Part shown: positions 1-8,576 of the stretch, in pieces
Numbering within the stretch: position 1 is the first letter of the stretch
How the letters are laid out: every line of letters starts with the position of its first letter
DNA from: Streptomyces coffeae
Lineage (GTDB): Bacteria > Actinomycetota > Actinomycetes > Streptomycetales > Streptomycetaceae
Assembly (NCBI RefSeq): GCF_016741875.1
Contig: NZ_JAERRF010000031.1
Location: forward strand, 1 to 64,000
Direction of reading: 5' to 3'
DNA: 64,000 bases
The notes under the pieces: generated by a model
Seen by the model: the letters and a program-made list of their open reading frames with translations, nothing else
What the model was told of the DNA's origin: nothing
Databases searched by the model: none
Program-made: the position numbers and the translations under genes

Positions 1-103
1 CTCACGACCCATTCAATGCGCTGGAGTTCACCTGTCTTTGACGCCAGCGCGCCAGGGTGCCAGGGGCGCCAGCGCAGCGCCGCTGGTGTCCTGTCCTCGT
101 GTA

Positions 104-1843
104 CTAGCCCTGCTCCTGGGTCGCCAGGGAGCGATGCGGCCACCGTGCCCGTGCCTGTTCCTGAGAGCGCATCAGCGCCAGCGTGGGCAGGCCCTGGGCC
201 GTTCCCTGGGTCAGTAGATCGGGAAGCGCCGGGAGTGGTGCCACGGCGGCGATGTCGTCAAGGACGAGGGTGAGTGGTGGGTCGAGCCGACCGGAGGATG
301 ACCGTTCGGCCATGCGCCGGCCGTGCTCGACCACGTGCGAGGCGAGTGCGGTCAGCAAGGGCATCGCACCCGGATGGGTCCGCGGATCCTCGATGGATTC
401 GCCCATCACATAGAGCGTTCCCCCTTCGCCCACGAATGACTCCAGCGCGAGCGAATCGGCACGTCCCGGATTGCAGGCGTCCCGGATGTGGATGGAGGAC
501 AGCGCGCTGAGCGCACGTGCCGTCAGTTCCTGTGCCAGATCGCGCCGTTCGGGGTGCGCGGTGAGCGTTGCCTCCAGCTCCCCCGCCGTACCGCCCGCCG
601 CCTTGGGGTTCGTCCGCAGGATGCGTACGGGCTCATGTGCGGAGTTGCCCTGTGCCCAGCGGTGCACATGGCGGAAGGGGCGGCCGTCCACCGCCGCGGC
701 ATGCAGCCAGCAGCGGAGGAGCGTCTCCGCGGCCTCCGCCATGGGCCTGTCCATGGCGTGCGCGGGGCGTACGGGAGCGAGGAGCGCCGCGGCGCGCGTG
801 GCCGCGATATCGCGGGACCCGCAGTCCGCAGCCGGGTTCCAGCGCAGCCGGGCCGGGGTGTCGAGGAGATGGGAGGGGTCGAAGACATGGGTGGGGCCGA
901 ACTTGGCCCGGGCGTCCTTGGTGGAGGACCAGAGCGCGGCGTCACTGGTGACCACCAGGACGGGGCCGACGGCCTCCAGGACGGCTTCGGTGGCCGACGT
1001 ACCGCGCTGTGCGCCGAAGAGCACCCGGGACCGGCTCAGCTCCCCGTTGGGGAGGGCTGCGGTCGCGGAGTCGGGGCGGGGTGCGGGCAGCGGCTGTCCC
1101 GCCACCGTGGGGTCCGGGGCGCCCCCGTCGGTGGTGGGTGCGTCCCACGGGGGCGGCCGCTCGGCGGTGGGGGCGGAGACCGCGGGGGCGTGGACCACGT
1201 CTGGCGGCTGGGGGCCGCCGGGGACCGGGAGCGTCGGGCCGCCCGCGGGCGGTGCCGTTGTCGCGTCGCGGGGGCTGCCGGGGCCAGGGTCCGTTGAGCC
1301 GTACCCGGCGGTCTCGTATGCCCTCCCCGGCGGCCGCGCGGATGAGGTCGGCTCGGGTCCGCCGTTCACCGCTCCCGGCCGCTCCGCCTCAGCCGCCTTC
1401 GCCTCGGCCGTGGCTTCCCTCTTGGCCTGTGCGGCCTGTGCGGCCTCGGCGCGGCGTCTGGCGCGGACCGCGCGGTAGCGGGTCACCGTGCCGACCGTGA
1501 AGATCGTCAGCACGATCAGCACCATCAGCTCGCTGATGAAGAGCCCCCAGAAGAGCCCGTACCCCGACAGTTGCGCCTTCGGGGTGTCGGGCCATGCCGC
1601 CGCGAGGTTGTGCGGCTCCTCGACGAGATGACGCAGCGCCAGAGGCGTACGCACGAAGGTCAGGCCGTCCGGCCAGGAGCCGTGGGCGAAGAGCCCGGCC
1701 AGGCCGGTCGCCGACCACACCAGACAGGTCAAGCCCAGCAGGAATGCCATGACGCCGACCAGCAGCCCGTCCGGAATGCCGTGCTCCGGGCCCGGAGGTC
1801 TCCCGTGATCCGCGGGTCCGCCGCGGTTCAGCCCCGCTGTCAT
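104..1843 (-). CDS. TraG/VirD4-like membrane protein with degenerate P-loop (CmdA-like)
   Basis: Two predicted transmembrane segments lie near the N-terminus (about residues 28-55 and 95-120), followed by an Ala/Glu- and Pro-rich linker to about residue 260. The C-terminal half resembles the RecA-like domain of type IV coupling proteins: a strand-loop ending VLFGAQRGTSAT, then VLVVTS, and a Walker-B-like TLVLDDIA followed by a SQEQARARW motif. The Walker A position reads GAQRGTSAT and lacks the GK[ST] lysine, so nucleotide hydrolysis is doubtful. Coupling proteins usually continue well beyond the SQ motif, whereas this one stops about 20 residues later at a TAG codon. The ATG at 1843 is one base after the stop of the VirB4-like gene, so the two are co-transcribed. 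From memory the S. coelicolor counterpart is SCO4126 (cmdA). The family call is fairly sure; the role is inferred. Confidence 0.75.
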   Translation of the reverse strand: MTAGLNRGGPADHGRPPGPEHGIPDGLLVGVMAFLLGLTCLVWSATGLAGLFAHGSWPDGLTFVRTPLALRHLVEEPHNLAAAWPDTPKAQLSGYGLFWGLFISELMVLIVLTIFTVGTVTRYRAVRARRRAEAAQAAQAKREATAEAKAAEAERPGAVNGGPEPTSSARPPGRAYETAGYGSTDPGPGSPRDATTAPPAGGPTLPVPGGPQPPDVVHAPAVSAPTAERPPPWDAPTTDGGAPDPTVAGQPLPAPRPDSATAALPNGELSRSRVLFGAQRGTSATEAVLEAVGPVLVVTSDAALWSSTKDARAKFGPTHVFDPSHLLDTPARLRWNPAADCGSRDIAATRAAALLAPVRPAHAMDRPMAEAAETLLRCWLHAAAVDGRPFRHVHRWAQGNSAHEPVRILRTNPKAAGGTAGELEATLTAHPERRDLAQELTARALSALSSIHIRDACNPGRADSLALESFVGEGGTLYVMGESIEDPRTHPGAMPLLTALASHVVEHGRRMAERSSSGRLDPPLTLVLDDIAAVAPLPALPDLLTQGTAQGLPTLALMRSQEQARARWPHRSLATQEQG

Positions 1844-1844
1844 G

Positions 1845-3260
1845 TCATGCCACCGTGGATCCGTATGACGGTCCGCCGTATGCATCCGCCTCCGCTGCCT
1901 CGACCGCCGCCGCGGCCCGCTCCTCGGCCTCCGCTTCGGCCGCCATCTGGACGGCCAGCGCGTCCTCCGTCATGGCCCGGTCGGTGTAGACGAGGGGCCG
2001 CTCGGCCTCGGTGATCAGGTGTTTGACGACCTGTACGTTGCCGTTGACGTCCCAGACCGCGATACCGGGCGAGAGGGTCGGGATGATCTCGACCGCCCAG
2101 CGGGGCAGGCCCAGCACCCGCCCCGTCGCCCGTGCCTCGTCCGCCTTCTGGGCGTAGATGGTGCGGGTGGACGCCATCTTGAGGATCGCCGCGGCTTCCC
2201 GCGCCGCCGCGCCGTCGACCACGTCGGAGAGGTGGTGGACAACGGCGACGAAGGACAGACCGAGCCGGCGGCCGAACTTCAGCAGCCGCTGGAAGAGCTG
2301 GGCGACGAACGGCGAGTTGATGATGTGCCACGCCTCTTCGACCAGGAAGATGCGCTTCTTGCGGTCCGGCCGGATCCAGGTGTGCTCCAGCCAGACGCCC
2401 ACGATGGCCATGAGGATCGGCATCGCGATCGAATTGCGGTCGATATGGGAGAGGTCGAAGACGATAAGGGGCGCGTCGAGGTCGATTCCGGCCGTGGTCG
2501 GTCCGTCGAACATGCCGCGGAGGTCACCGTCGACCAGCCGGTCCAGGACGAGGGCGACATCCAGGCCCCAGGCCCGTACATCGTCTATGTCGACGTTCAT
2601 CGCCTCGGCGGACTCGGCCTCGGGGTGCCGCAGCTGCTCGACGATGTCGGTGAGGACCGGCTGACGGTCGACGATGGTCTCGTTGACGTACGCGTGCGCG
2701 ACCTTCAGGGCGAATCCGGAGCGCTCGTCGAGCCCGTGGCCCATCGCGACTTCGATGATGGTGCGGAGCAGGGCGAGCTGACCGGTGGTGGTGATCGACG
2801 GATCCAGGGGGTTGAGCCGGATTCCGCCGTCCAGGGCGGCCATGGGGTCGAGCCGGATGGGCGTTATGCCGAGCTCCTCGGCGATGAGGTTCCACTCGCC
2901 CACACCATCCTCGCCCTGAGCGTCCAGCACCACGACCTGGCGGTCGCGGAACCGCAGCTGGCGCAGGACATAGGTCTTCTCCAGGGCCGACTTGCCGTTC
3001 CCGGACTCACCGAGCACCAGCCAGTGCGGGGCGGGCAGCTGCTGTCCGTAGAGCTGGAAAGGGTCGTAGATATAGCCCTTCCCGGAGTACACCTCGCGCC
3101 CGATGACAACGCCGGAGTCCCCGAGGCCGGGTGCCGCGGTGGGGAGATAGACGGCCTGTGCCTGCCCGGTGGAGGTGCGGACGGGCAGCCGCGTGGTCTC
3201 CACCTTTCCGAACAGAAAGGTGGTGAACGCTTCGGTGAGAGCGCTCATCGGATCGGCCAC
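1845..3260 (-). CDS. VirB4-family ATPase domain protein (CmdB-like)
   Basis: A 471-residue cytoplasmic ATPase of the VirB4/TrbE/HerA type. The Walker A motif GESGNGKSA lies near residue 84 and the Walker B motif IFLVEEAWH near residue 305. It is followed by the FGRRLGLSF helix and a SxxTRTIYAQ segment typical of VirB4 motor domains. The C-terminus is an Ala/Glu-rich tail. At 471 residues it is much shorter than a full VirB4 (about 800), because the N-terminal VirB4 domain appears to sit in the upstream gene. The start is taken as GTG at 3260, behind a GGGGCTCC stretch; an ATG at 3248 is possible. In a T4SS such proteins power substrate or pilin translocation. From memory this is SCO4127 (cmdB), whose loss affects differentiation and actinorhodin production. 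Confidence 0.85.
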   Translation of the reverse strand: MADPMSALTEAFTTFLFGKVETTRLPVRTSTGQAQAVYLPTAAPGLGDSGVVIGREVYSGKGYIYDPFQLYGQQLPAPHWLVLGESGNGKSALEKTYVLRQLRFRDRQVVVLDAQGEDGVGEWNLIAEELGITPIRLDPMAALDGGIRLNPLDPSITTTGQLALLRTIIEVAMGHGLDERSGFALKVAHAYVNETIVDRQPVLTDIVEQLRHPEAESAEAMNVDIDDVRAWGLDVALVLDRLVDGDLRGMFDGPTTAGIDLDAPLIVFDLSHIDRNSIAMPILMAIVGVWLEHTWIRPDRKKRIFLVEEAWHIINSPFVAQLFQRLLKFGRRLGLSFVAVVHHLSDVVDGAAAREAAAILKMASTRTIYAQKADEARATGRVLGLPRWAVEIIPTLSPGIAVWDVNGNVQVVKHLITEAERPLVYTDRAMTEDALAVQMAAEAEAEERAAAAVEAAEADAYGGPSYGSTVA

Positions 3261-3324
3261 GGCGGAGCCCCTATCGTCCCTGTCGTCCCAGTCGTCTCTA
3301 ACTGCTCTACTGGATCTGTTGGCT

Positions 3325-4890
3325 CTATCGGCGGATGCCGGTCGCGAACGGCAGCGTGTTCACAAAAGCCCGGTGGTGCTCACGGTCGCACCACTCCAGC
3401 TTGAGATAGCTCTTCCCCGCCGAGGCCCGGATGGTCCGCTTGTCACGCGCGAGTGCCTCCGGTGAGCGGGAGGAGACGGTGATGTAACCGACGAGGTTGA
3501 CGCCCGCGGCGCCGCTGGCGAGGTCCTCGCCGCGCTGGTCCAGACGGCCGTGAGCGGCGATGTCACGGGGGTCGACGGTGCGGTTCATCTTCGCGGCGCG
3601 GCTGGCCTCGGCCTCGTCGTTGGTCTTCTCGGTGAGCATCCGCTCGATGGCGATCTCGGTGGGCTCAAGGTCCATACAGACCGCGACCGTACGGATGACG
3701 TCGGGGGTGTGGACGAGGAGCGGGGCGAGGAAGTTGACCCCGACGGGCGTCATGGGCCACTCCTTCACCCACGCGGTGGCGTGGCACCAGGGGTCGCGGG
3801 TGCTGGACTCACGCGTCTTGGCCTGGAGGTAGGTGGGCTCCATCGCGTCCAGCTCGGCGGGCCAGGCGTTCCGCTTGGTCATGGCCTGGATGTGGTCGAT
3901 GGGGTGGTCCGGGTCGTACATGGAGTGGATCAACGAGGCCAGCCGGCCCTGCCCCAGGGGCTGGCGGACGCGGATGTCGGCCTCGGCGAGCCGGGCGCAG
4001 ATGTCGGTCAGCTCACGCGCCATGACGACGGCCAGGCCCGCGTCCTTGTCGAGGCGGCGGCCGCCGGAGCTGTGGCGGGTGGCGCGGGCGATGGCCTGGG
4101 CTTCGGCGGCCAGCTCGCGGGTGTAGTGCATACAGGCGACGAGATAGGCGCGGTGCTGCTCGGAGGAGGTCGAGACCATGGACTGGAGCTGGTCGTAGGA
4201 GTCCTTGAGCCAGTGGGGCGCATCGCGGTCGCCGCGGCGCTCGACGTCCTTGGCGTGGGCGTCGGGGTCGGCGGGGAGGGTGCGGGCCAGCATCTGGAGG
4301 CGCGTCACGAAGCCATCGCCGTTGGCCACATGCTTGAGGAGAGTGCCGAACCGGTCGACGAGGGCCTCCTGGTCCTCGCTGTCGCGCAGACCGACGCCGG
4401 GGCCCTCGATCTCGATGGCGGCGGTGACGGTGCGGCGGTCGGCGTGCAGCAGCACGGCGATCTCGTCGGGGCCGAAGGGGGCGGCCAGCCAGCTGATCCG
4501 GCCGATGCCGGGGGGCGGGCCGACCTCGACCTCACGGCCGTCGAACCGGGTGCCGACCTCGGCGGCGGAGGAGCGGTAGGCGGTGGTGCCCTTGCGGACG
4601 GCACGCTTGTAGGAACGGTTGATCTCGAACCACCGGTAGAAGGTACGGCCGTTGTACGGCACGTACACGGCGGCGAGGGCGAGGGTGGGGAAGCCGACCA
4701 GGGCGACGATGCGCACGATGAGCACCTGCACCACCAGCCCGCACATCATGCCGACGAACGCGCCCCCGATGATCAGGGCGATCTCGCCGGTCTCGCGGTT
4801 CTTGCCGACGATCGCGTTGGGGCGGGCGCGGCCGATCAGATACGTGCGTCGGGGCGCGTGGACGGGATGCGTCTGGACGTCGAGCGTCAC
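3325..4890 (-). CDS. SCO6880-like conjugation protein: VirB3/PrgI-like membrane segments plus VirB4-N-like domain
   Basis: A 521-residue protein. Residues about 33-78 form two closely spaced hydrophobic segments followed by YNGRTFYRWFEINRSYKRA, which resembles VirB3/PrgI family proteins. The rest is soluble (SWLAAPFGPDEIAVLLHADRR onwards) and looks like the N-terminal, non-ATPase half of VirB4. I recall the actinobacterial family name SCO6880 for this architecture. The gene starts at GTG 4890, overlapping the previous stop by four bases, and ends 64 bases before the separate ATPase gene. Together the two genes carry the parts of a VirB3-VirB4 fusion, split at a different place. Membrane anchoring of the ATPase is the likely role, by inference. 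Confidence 0.75.
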   Translation of the reverse strand: MTLDVQTHPVHAPRRTYLIGRARPNAIVGKNRETGEIALIIGGAFVGMMCGLVVQVLIVRIVALVGFPTLALAAVYVPYNGRTFYRWFEINRSYKRAVRKGTTAYRSSAAEVGTRFDGREVEVGPPPGIGRISWLAAPFGPDEIAVLLHADRRTVTAAIEIEGPGVGLRDSEDQEALVDRFGTLLKHVANGDGFVTRLQMLARTLPADPDAHAKDVERRGDRDAPHWLKDSYDQLQSMVSTSSEQHRAYLVACMHYTRELAAEAQAIARATRHSSGGRRLDKDAGLAVVMARELTDICARLAEADIRVRQPLGQGRLASLIHSMYDPDHPIDHIQAMTKRNAWPAELDAMEPTYLQAKTRESSTRDPWCHATAWVKEWPMTPVGVNFLAPLLVHTPDVIRTVAVCMDLEPTEIAIERMLTEKTNDEAEASRAAKMNRTVDPRDIAAHGRLDQRGEDLASGAAGVNLVGYITVSSRSPEALARDKRTIRASAGKSYLKLEWCDREHHRAFVNTLPFATGIRR

Positions 4891-6236
4891 CGCCGGTCAC
4901 CTCCCGGGGTGTTGCCGGAGCTGCGGTTGGGGGTGCGGGGGGCGCTGCCACGGCTGCCGCCGGGGTGGCCGGTACGGCTGGTGGCGGAGGCTCCGCCGCC
5001 TCCGCCGGGACTGCCGCTGCTGCTTCCGCCGCCGCCTCCGGCAGAGCGGGTGCTGTGGGCGGCCACGCCGCCGGAGACGGGGTTGGCGGGCTTGGACTGC
5101 GCCGAGCCGCCGCCCGAGCCGCTGTCGCCTCCGCCGCGGGCGCTGTGGGTGTTGATGCCCTGCTTCACCAGGGCGGCGGGGGAGCTGATGATGGCGGCGG
5201 CCTGGCGGGAGGCCGGGTCGGCGCTGGCGCTGCGGGCCTTGACGATCTCGTCGCCGAAGCCGGGCACGAAGCGGTAGATCATCGCGCTGGCGAAGATGGC
5301 AAGGATGATGATGGAGAGGCCGGAGACGACGGCTGAGAAGGCGTCGGGCTCGTCACCGGAGGTGGAGAGCGCCCCGGCGAGGGCGAGGACCGTCACGACC
5401 ACCGGCTTGACGAGGATCACGGCGATCATGATTCCGGCCCAGCGGCGGACGTGGCTCCACATGTTCTTGTCGACCAGGCCGGAGTAGACGGCGGTGCCCA
5501 GCAGGGCGCCGACGTAGAGCAGGGCGGCGCGGATGACCAGCTCGAGGCAGAGCACGCCGGCGGCGAGGATCGTCACGAGGGAGACGACGATGAGCATGAT
5601 GGGGCCGCCGCCGATGTCCTCGTCCTTCTTGAGGGCTTCCGAGAACGAGCCGAAGAAGGCGTCGTTGTCCGCACCGGTGCCGGAGGCGATGGCTTCGGTG
5701 ACGGCGTCGGTCGCGGTGACGACCGTATAGAGGATGAGCGGGGTGAAGGCGGAGGCCAGGACCGTCAGCCAGAGGAAACCTATGGCTTCGGAGAGCGCCT
5801 CCCCGAGCGGGACGCCACGGATGGCGCGCTTGGCAACGGCGAGGAGCCAGAGGATGAGGGTCAGGACGGTCGAGGCGGCGAAGACGACGGCGTACTGGCG
5901 GAGGAAGGCTTCGTTGGTGAAGTCGACGTTGGCTGTCTCTTTGACCAGCTTGGAGAGCTTGCCGACGAGCCAGGCGGCGGCGTCGGCGCAGCCGCGGGCG
6001 AGGGAGGCGGCGGGGTCGAGGGGGTTGGAGGGGTCGGAGCCGGATGACCCCCCGCCACCATCGCCCTTGCACAAATCCTTGAGCTGGGCGTCATCAATGC
6101 CGTCACAACCGTCGCTGGTGTCCGACGGGCGAGGAGTCGGGGCAGCTGCTGCGTGAGTGGCAAGCAGTACGCAAGCGGCTTGTACGGATGCGACTGCCGC
6201 ACCCATTGAGAGGGCGCGGCGGCGACTAGCGGGCAT
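4887..6236 (-). CDS. Polytopic membrane protein, VirB6/TrbL-like
   Basis: A 449-residue protein. It has a Sec-type signal peptide (ending about ATHAAAA, residue 33), a Ser/Asp-rich extracytoplasmic stretch, a CxDAAAWLVGKL segment and about six transmembrane helices between residues 115 and 325. The C-terminal tail (about residues 350-449) is Gly/Ser/Pro-rich, low in complexity and probably cytosolic. Size, topology and position between VirB8-like and VirB4-like genes match VirB6/TrbL, the inner-membrane channel component of T4SS. It overlaps the upstream gene by 11 bases, indicating translational coupling. Primary sequence alone does not prove homology; the assignment rests on topology and neighbours. 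Confidence 0.7.
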   Translation of the reverse strand: MPASRRRALSMGAAVASVQAACVLLATHAAAAPTPRPSDTSDGCDGIDDAQLKDLCKGDGGGGSSGSDPSNPLDPAASLARGCADAAAWLVGKLSKLVKETANVDFTNEAFLRQYAVVFAASTVLTLILWLLAVAKRAIRGVPLGEALSEAIGFLWLTVLASAFTPLILYTVVTATDAVTEAIASGTGADNDAFFGSFSEALKKDEDIGGGPIMLIVVSLVTILAAGVLCLELVIRAALLYVGALLGTAVYSGLVDKNMWSHVRRWAGIMIAVILVKPVVVTVLALAGALSTSGDEPDAFSAVVSGLSIIILAIFASAMIYRFVPGFGDEIVKARSASADPASRQAAAIISSPAALVKQGINTHSARGGGDSGSGGGSAQSKPANPVSGGVAAHSTRSAGGGGGSSSGSPGGGGGASATSRTGHPGGSRGSAPRTPNRSSGNTPGGDRR

Positions 6237-7119
6237 ACGTGAACCCTCCGAATCCCTCTACGGCGTTGGCCATGTCCTCGGCGGAGGAAGCGGTCTGGTC
6301 TTGGCCGACAGGCGCCGGGCCGCTCTTCTGGGCGTACTGGACGATCTTCCAGTCACCCTTGATCCATTTCAGGTCGAACGTATCCGTGTACCAGCTCTCG
6401 GCGACCGGGGTCTTGGACCCTTCCCCCGCGAGGCCGAAGAGTCGTGAGTCCCAGACAGAGACCCGGGTCTCACCGTTCTTGAACTTCTCCACCTTGGTGC
6501 CTACGGGGTTGACGCGTGAGACGAAGGTCATGCCGTCCGGGGGATTGCCGTCGGAATCGAGACCGGCATTGGCGAGGATCTTGCTGTTGGAGAACGCTTT
6601 GTCGAGCTTCTTGAGCCGCGTGGCCGCGACATCCGGGGCATAGATGGTGTTCACAATCGCCTCGCGGCGGGTGGGCTTGAACATGCCATCGGATCCCAGC
6701 GCCACCGCGTAATTCGCCGCCGCGCTCTGCGCCCCCTGCTCGGTCTTCGGGAAGCCGGACGCGATGCCCGTCACGCTGTTCTTGCCCTCGACCGGGCGCT
6801 GGCCCGTCGGGGCGGTGGGCTGGCTGTCGGCGCTGGTGCCGCCCGTGGTGCCGCTGTCGGAGTCGTTGTCCTTGCCGCCGCCGCGGTTGACGAAGGCGAT
6901 GGCGGCGAGGAGGAGGACGACAACGCCGACCACGGTGACCAGATTGCGGCTGGGCTTGGCCGCGCGGCCGGCGCCGCGGCGGGGTGGGCCGTAGGGGTCG
7001 CCGTCGCCTTCGGGTAGGCGGGTGCGTGTGAGGTGGTCGCCGGAGGCCGCGCCGCGGGCGCGGCCCGTGTCGTGGCCGTCGTAGTCGCCGCCGTATCCGT
7101 CGTCGCCGCCGAGACTCAT
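6226..7119 (-). CDS. Bitopic membrane protein, VirB8/TcpC-like
   Basis: A 297-residue protein. It has a Gly/Asp/Arg-rich cytosolic N-terminus of about 65 residues, one transmembrane helix (NLVTVVGVVVLLLAAIAFV), a Ser/Thr/Pro-rich linker, and an extracytoplasmic domain of about 190 residues with the alternating pattern expected of the NTF2-like fold of VirB8/TcpC (for example AAANYAVALGSDGMF, then WIKGDWKIVQY near the end). The ATG at 7119 has no strong Shine-Dalgarno sequence in front. The gene ends with TAG inside the next coding sequence. In Gram-positive T4SS this type of protein forms the extracytoplasmic core. The fold assignment is inferred from topology and context. Confidence 0.65.
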   Translation of the reverse strand: MSLGGDDGYGGDYDGHDTGRARGAASGDHLTRTRLPEGDGDPYGPPRRGAGRAAKPSRNLVTVVGVVVLLLAAIAFVNRGGGKDNDSDSGTTGGTSADSQPTAPTGQRPVEGKNSVTGIASGFPKTEQGAQSAAANYAVALGSDGMFKPTRREAIVNTIYAPDVAATRLKKLDKAFSNSKILANAGLDSDGNPPDGMTFVSRVNPVGTKVEKFKNGETRVSVWDSRLFGLAGEGSKTPVAESWYTDTFDLKWIKGDWKIVQYAQKSGPAPVGQDQTASSAEDMANAVEGFGGFTYAR

Positions 7120-7511
7120 CGTGCGTACGCCCCTTCACCCGTGCCAAGCCTGCCGCCGACCGGGCCGATCCGGCCGCCCGTACCGGCCGCGTCGACCATG
7201 GTCGCTCTTCCTCCACCCCTGTACGACGGTAACGGCGTGGACTGACGCTCGGGCGCGGTGGTGTGAGTGGACATCAAGCTGACACGACCTCAGCGAGGAG
7301 AGCGGGCATCGGAGCGGGCATCGGGGAGCAGCCTCGGGTAACGGGAGTGGGGGCCGGTAGAGGGGATCGGGGGCGGAGGCTCGGGAACGGGGGCGTACGC
7401 CGGATACGAGGGGCGGCTCCGGGGCTCGAAGAGCGGAGCGCGCTCCGTGTTCCGGCTCGTCCGCCGGTTCCGCGCTCCTCTGCCCGGCGCTTCCGCCGCT
7501 CCGGGGCGGGG
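7120..7511. other. Gap inside the T4SS-like locus with inverted repeats
   Basis: About 390 bases separate the small membrane protein gene from the VirB8-like gene. I see no convincing coding sequence. The stretch holds a perfect 14-base palindrome CGGAGCGCGCTCCG at 7434-7447 and short repeats of the form GGCATCGG near 7305-7335. It could hold a terminator or attenuator after the abundant pilin-like gene, and a second promoter for the five downstream genes. Confidence 0.4.
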
Positions 7512-7820
7512 CTAGATGGCCATGCCGTACACGATCGTGAAGAGGGTGCCCAGTGAACCGATGATGAAGACACCGGTCAGGCCGGCGACGATCAGCCCCT
7601 TGCCCTGCTCCGCGCTGAAGGTGTCGCGCAGTGCCGTCGCGCCGATCCGCTGCTTGGCAGCGCCCCAGATCGCGATGCCGAAGCAGAGCAGCAGCGCGAT
7701 GGCCATCACGACCTCGATCATCACGCGGGCCTCGCTGCCAAGGCTCCCGAAGGGGCCCCAGTCTGGGGCGATTCCGCCGATGATGGTGTTGATGTCGCCC
7801 TTTTCGGCCGCTAGGAACAT
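7512..7820 (-). CDS. Small two-helix membrane protein, VirB2-like candidate
   Basis: A 102-residue protein. A 30-residue amphipathic N-terminus (MFLAAEKGDINTIIGGIAPD) is followed by two hydrophobic helices (VMIEVVMAIALLLCFGIAIW and IVAGLTGVFIIGSLGTLFTI) separated by a basic/polar loop. This is the topology of VirB2/TrbC-type pilins and their Gram-positive equivalents, but there is no cleavable signal peptide of the usual kind. It is the first gene of the T4SS-like run, about 390 bases ahead of the next one, which fits a product made in excess. It ends with TAG. From memory it corresponds to SCO4131 (cmdF). The pilin-like role is inferred from topology and position. Confidence 0.65.
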   Translation of the reverse strand: MFLAAEKGDINTIIGGIAPDWGPFGSLGSEARVMIEVVMAIALLLCFGIAIWGAAKQRIGATALRDTFSAEQGKGLIVAGLTGVFIIGSLGTLFTIVYGMAI

Positions 7821-8158
7821 TTGAACTCACCGCCCCTTATGGGTAGTTGTATCTGCCTCGCCGTCATGGCGTGGGTCAGTCTCTATCTTCGCTGACGATT
7901 CCGCTTCCGCATGTCGACTTGGCGGCATTTCTTGGCGGATCTCGCACGTGTTGTGGACCACTGCGGTCTGTCCGGTGGGCGAGGCGCGTCAAAACAAGGC
8001 CCTATGGTTACTCTGTGTATCACGCACCTGGGCGCCGGGCAACGATCAGTGACCGCCATCGGGCCCAGTGCTGCGTCCCCCGACACGCCGGTCGGGCACG
8101 CCGTTCGGCGCCCCCGGTCCACCCGTCCGGAGTCGCCCCGACGGCTCGTCACCCGTCC
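7821..8158. promoter_or_regulatory. Upstream region of the T4SS-like operon
   Basis: No gene is seen in these 338 bases. The region follows the end of the DUF397 gene and precedes the start of the VirB2-like gene, both on the minus strand, so it should contain the main promoter of the locus. It contains less GC-rich patches (for example 7990-8020). No confident -10/-35 pair or operator could be named. Confidence 0.4.
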
Positions 8159-8365
8159 TCACCCCTCGGTGAAGTCGTCGAACTCGCCGGCCTTGACCCC
8201 TTTGACGAACGCGATCCACTTGGCGGGGGTGGTGATGACGACGGTCTGCGGGGCGTCGCTCTCCCGCAGGTGGATCCGGCCGTCCGGGTCCACGGCCACC
8301 TCCAGGCGGGCGGCGCCCGGCTCGCCGTCGCCGGCCGGGGCCCGCTGCCAGTCGAGCTGCGTCAT
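8159..8365 (-). CDS. DUF397 family protein
   Basis: A 68-residue protein starting MTQLDWQRAP. It contains the DUF397 core (VAVDPDGRIHLRESD, then VITTPAKWIAFVKGVKAGEFD). The ATG at 8365 follows GGGGGAAGC at good spacing. Proteins of this family in streptomycetes usually lie next to an XRE-type DNA-binding partner (BldB/WhiJ-like systems). None is adjacent here; the neighbours are the T4SS-like operon in the same direction and a wall hydrolase gene diverging from it. Small size and acidic C-terminus are typical of the family. The molecular role is unknown. Confidence 0.8.
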   Translation of the reverse strand: MTQLDWQRAPAGDGEPGAARLEVAVDPDGRIHLRESDAPQTVVITTPAKWIAFVKGVKAGEFDDFTEG

Positions 8366-8576
8366 CTCTGCTTCCCCCGGATGTGGTTCGGGCGGCTCGG
8401 ACGCGCCGGACTCTACGCGTTCCACGGCCTGGTGGAAGGCGGCAGAGGGCGGAGCGGCGAGGCATGGGGGGCGCGTGCCGCGGGGCCGCCGTAAGGTTTC
8501 GGCTGGGAAGCGGCTGGATTTCGCCGTGCGTGCGGAAACGCGTTCGTACGGGGGGTCGATGGGGGAGGATGGCCGG

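Noticed and set aside
1..103. Continuation of the TraG-like gene past its TAG
   Set aside because: The frame beyond the TAG gives a basic, repetitive stretch without the conserved coupling-protein C-terminus and soon ends; the GC-rich inverted repeats here look more like a 3' end.
2019..3404. Long plus-strand open frame of 461 codons opposite the VirB4-like gene
   Set aside because: It is the antisense of a gene with clear Walker motifs; amino-acid content is the Asp/Gly/Val/Arg-rich type seen in mirror frames of high-GC genes.
3550..5277. 575-codon plus-strand frame
   Set aside because: Mirror frame of the SCO6880-like and VirB6-like genes; low-complexity Gly/Val/Asp composition and no ribosome site.
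7263..7556. 97-codon plus-strand frame in the T4SS gap
   Set aside because: Arg/Gly-rich, no ribosome site, and overlaps the end of the VirB2-like gene.
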